From Candidatus Latescibacterota bacterium (GTDB lineage: Bacteria; Latescibacterota; UBA2968): a stretch of DNA of 6,000 nucleotides. The DNA lies in the NCBI GenBank assembly GCA_018650745.1, contig JABIFK010000160.1, positions 1 to 6,000 of the forward strand. The letters run 5' to 3'. The position numbers and the translations under genes are program-made. The notes below the pieces were generated by a model, which was not told the DNA's origin, did not search any database, and worked only from the letters and a program-made list of their open reading frames with translations. The first letter of the stretch is position 1. Every line of letters starts with the position of its first letter. Positions 5,669-6,000 of this stretch are shown here, piece by piece.

Positions 5669-6000
5669 ATGAGCAACACCCTCGCCTTTATTGGCACCTA
5701 TACACGTGACGACAGTGTGGGCATTTACGTTTACAATTACAATACCGAAACGGGTGAACTCGCATCTGTCGGATCAATTGAAAGCGACAATCCCTCGTTC
5801 TTGGCCATTCATCCGTCGGGCAATTTTTTATACGCCATTAATGAAATAAGTGAAATAAACGGCGAAAAAGCAGGCGGCATCAGTGCCTTCGCAATTGCGG
5901 ACTCTGGTGAACTCACGGCTCTCAACCAACAATCGGTCAAAGGCCCTGGCCCATGCCATTTGTGCATTGACGCGACGGGGAAATACGCTTTGGTTGCCAA
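5669..6000 (+). CDS. Lactonase family protein, 6-phosphogluconolactonase (YbhE/Pgl) type, N-terminal part
   Basis: The frame is open from the ATG at 5669 to the right edge, giving about 110 residues of a protein that would usually be about 340-390 long. It begins MSNTLAFIGTYTRDDSVGIY, the typical first blade of the seven-bladed beta-propeller lactonases (GTYT, then GIYVYNYNTETGEL at residues 18-31). It continues with NPSFLAIHPSGNFLYAINE (42-60), AGGISAFAI (68-76) and GPGPCHLCIDATGKYALVA (92-110), all in the family order. Members hydrolyse 6-phosphogluconolactone or related sugar lactones in the cytoplasm. This would fit beside an oxidoreductase that could make a lactone from a sugar, but the link is inferred. 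No signal peptide is visible. Whether the enzyme acts on the phosphorylated lactone cannot be decided, since most of the propeller is outside the window. Confidence 0.88.
   Translation, partial: MSNTLAFIGTYTRDDSVGIYVYNYNTETGELASVGSIESDNPSFLAIHPSGNFLYAINEISEINGEKAGGISAFAIADSGELTALNQQSVKGPGPCHLCIDATGKYALVA

Noticed and set aside
1..6000. tRNA, rRNA, CRISPR array, transposase or attachment site
   Set aside because: No cloverleaf, regular repeat-spacer pattern, transposase motif or terminal inverted repeats with target duplication were seen.

Overview
The window (roughly 45-50 % GC by eye, bacterial gene style with clear Shine-Dalgarno sites and hairpin-plus-T terminators) carries three complete genes, one gene cut by the right edge and probably the tail of another at the left edge. 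The combination of a long heparinase II/III-like protein with an internal four-cysteine cluster, a Gfo/Idh/MocA oxidoreductase with an HxH-type nucleotide-binding loop, and a cytoplasmic-looking beta-propeller lactonase resembles genomes of uncultured, polysaccharide-degrading bacteria such as Poribacteria, Latescibacterota or Planctomycetes relatives. This assignment is an impression from protein style, not a search result.

Layout from left to right. Positions 1-66 look like the last 21 codons of a plus-strand membrane protein. A bidirectional terminator (148-182) separates it from the convergent minus-strand heparinase II/III-like gene (205-2832). Upstream of that gene, 2833-2993 holds its ribosome binding site, a partial LacI-type operator and an inverted repeat. 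A second strong, symmetric terminator (2994-3033) closes the minus-strand Gfo/Idh/MocA gene (3054-4082), so the two minus-strand genes are probably separate transcription units. A 368-base divergent region (4083-4450) holds candidate promoters in both directions and a structured leader RNA in front of a plus-strand isopropylmalate/isocitrate dehydrogenase family gene (4451-5548, LeuB-like). A 120-base spacer with degenerate 7/14-base tandem repeats then leads to a lactonase-family gene (5669 to beyond 6000), which has its own ribosome binding site and no visible terminator before it.

Functionally, the heparinase-like protein, the oxidoreductase and the lactonase are all consistent with breakdown and oxidation of uronate- or amino-sugar-containing polysaccharides. 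The LeuB-like enzyme keeps the 3-isopropylmalate pocket and catalytic residues and is more likely a leucine biosynthesis enzyme that happens to lie beside them. No complete novel system is evident. The most interesting non-coding signal is the short structured leader before the LeuB-like gene, which contains a stretch resembling part of a T-box but lacks the rest of a T-box.
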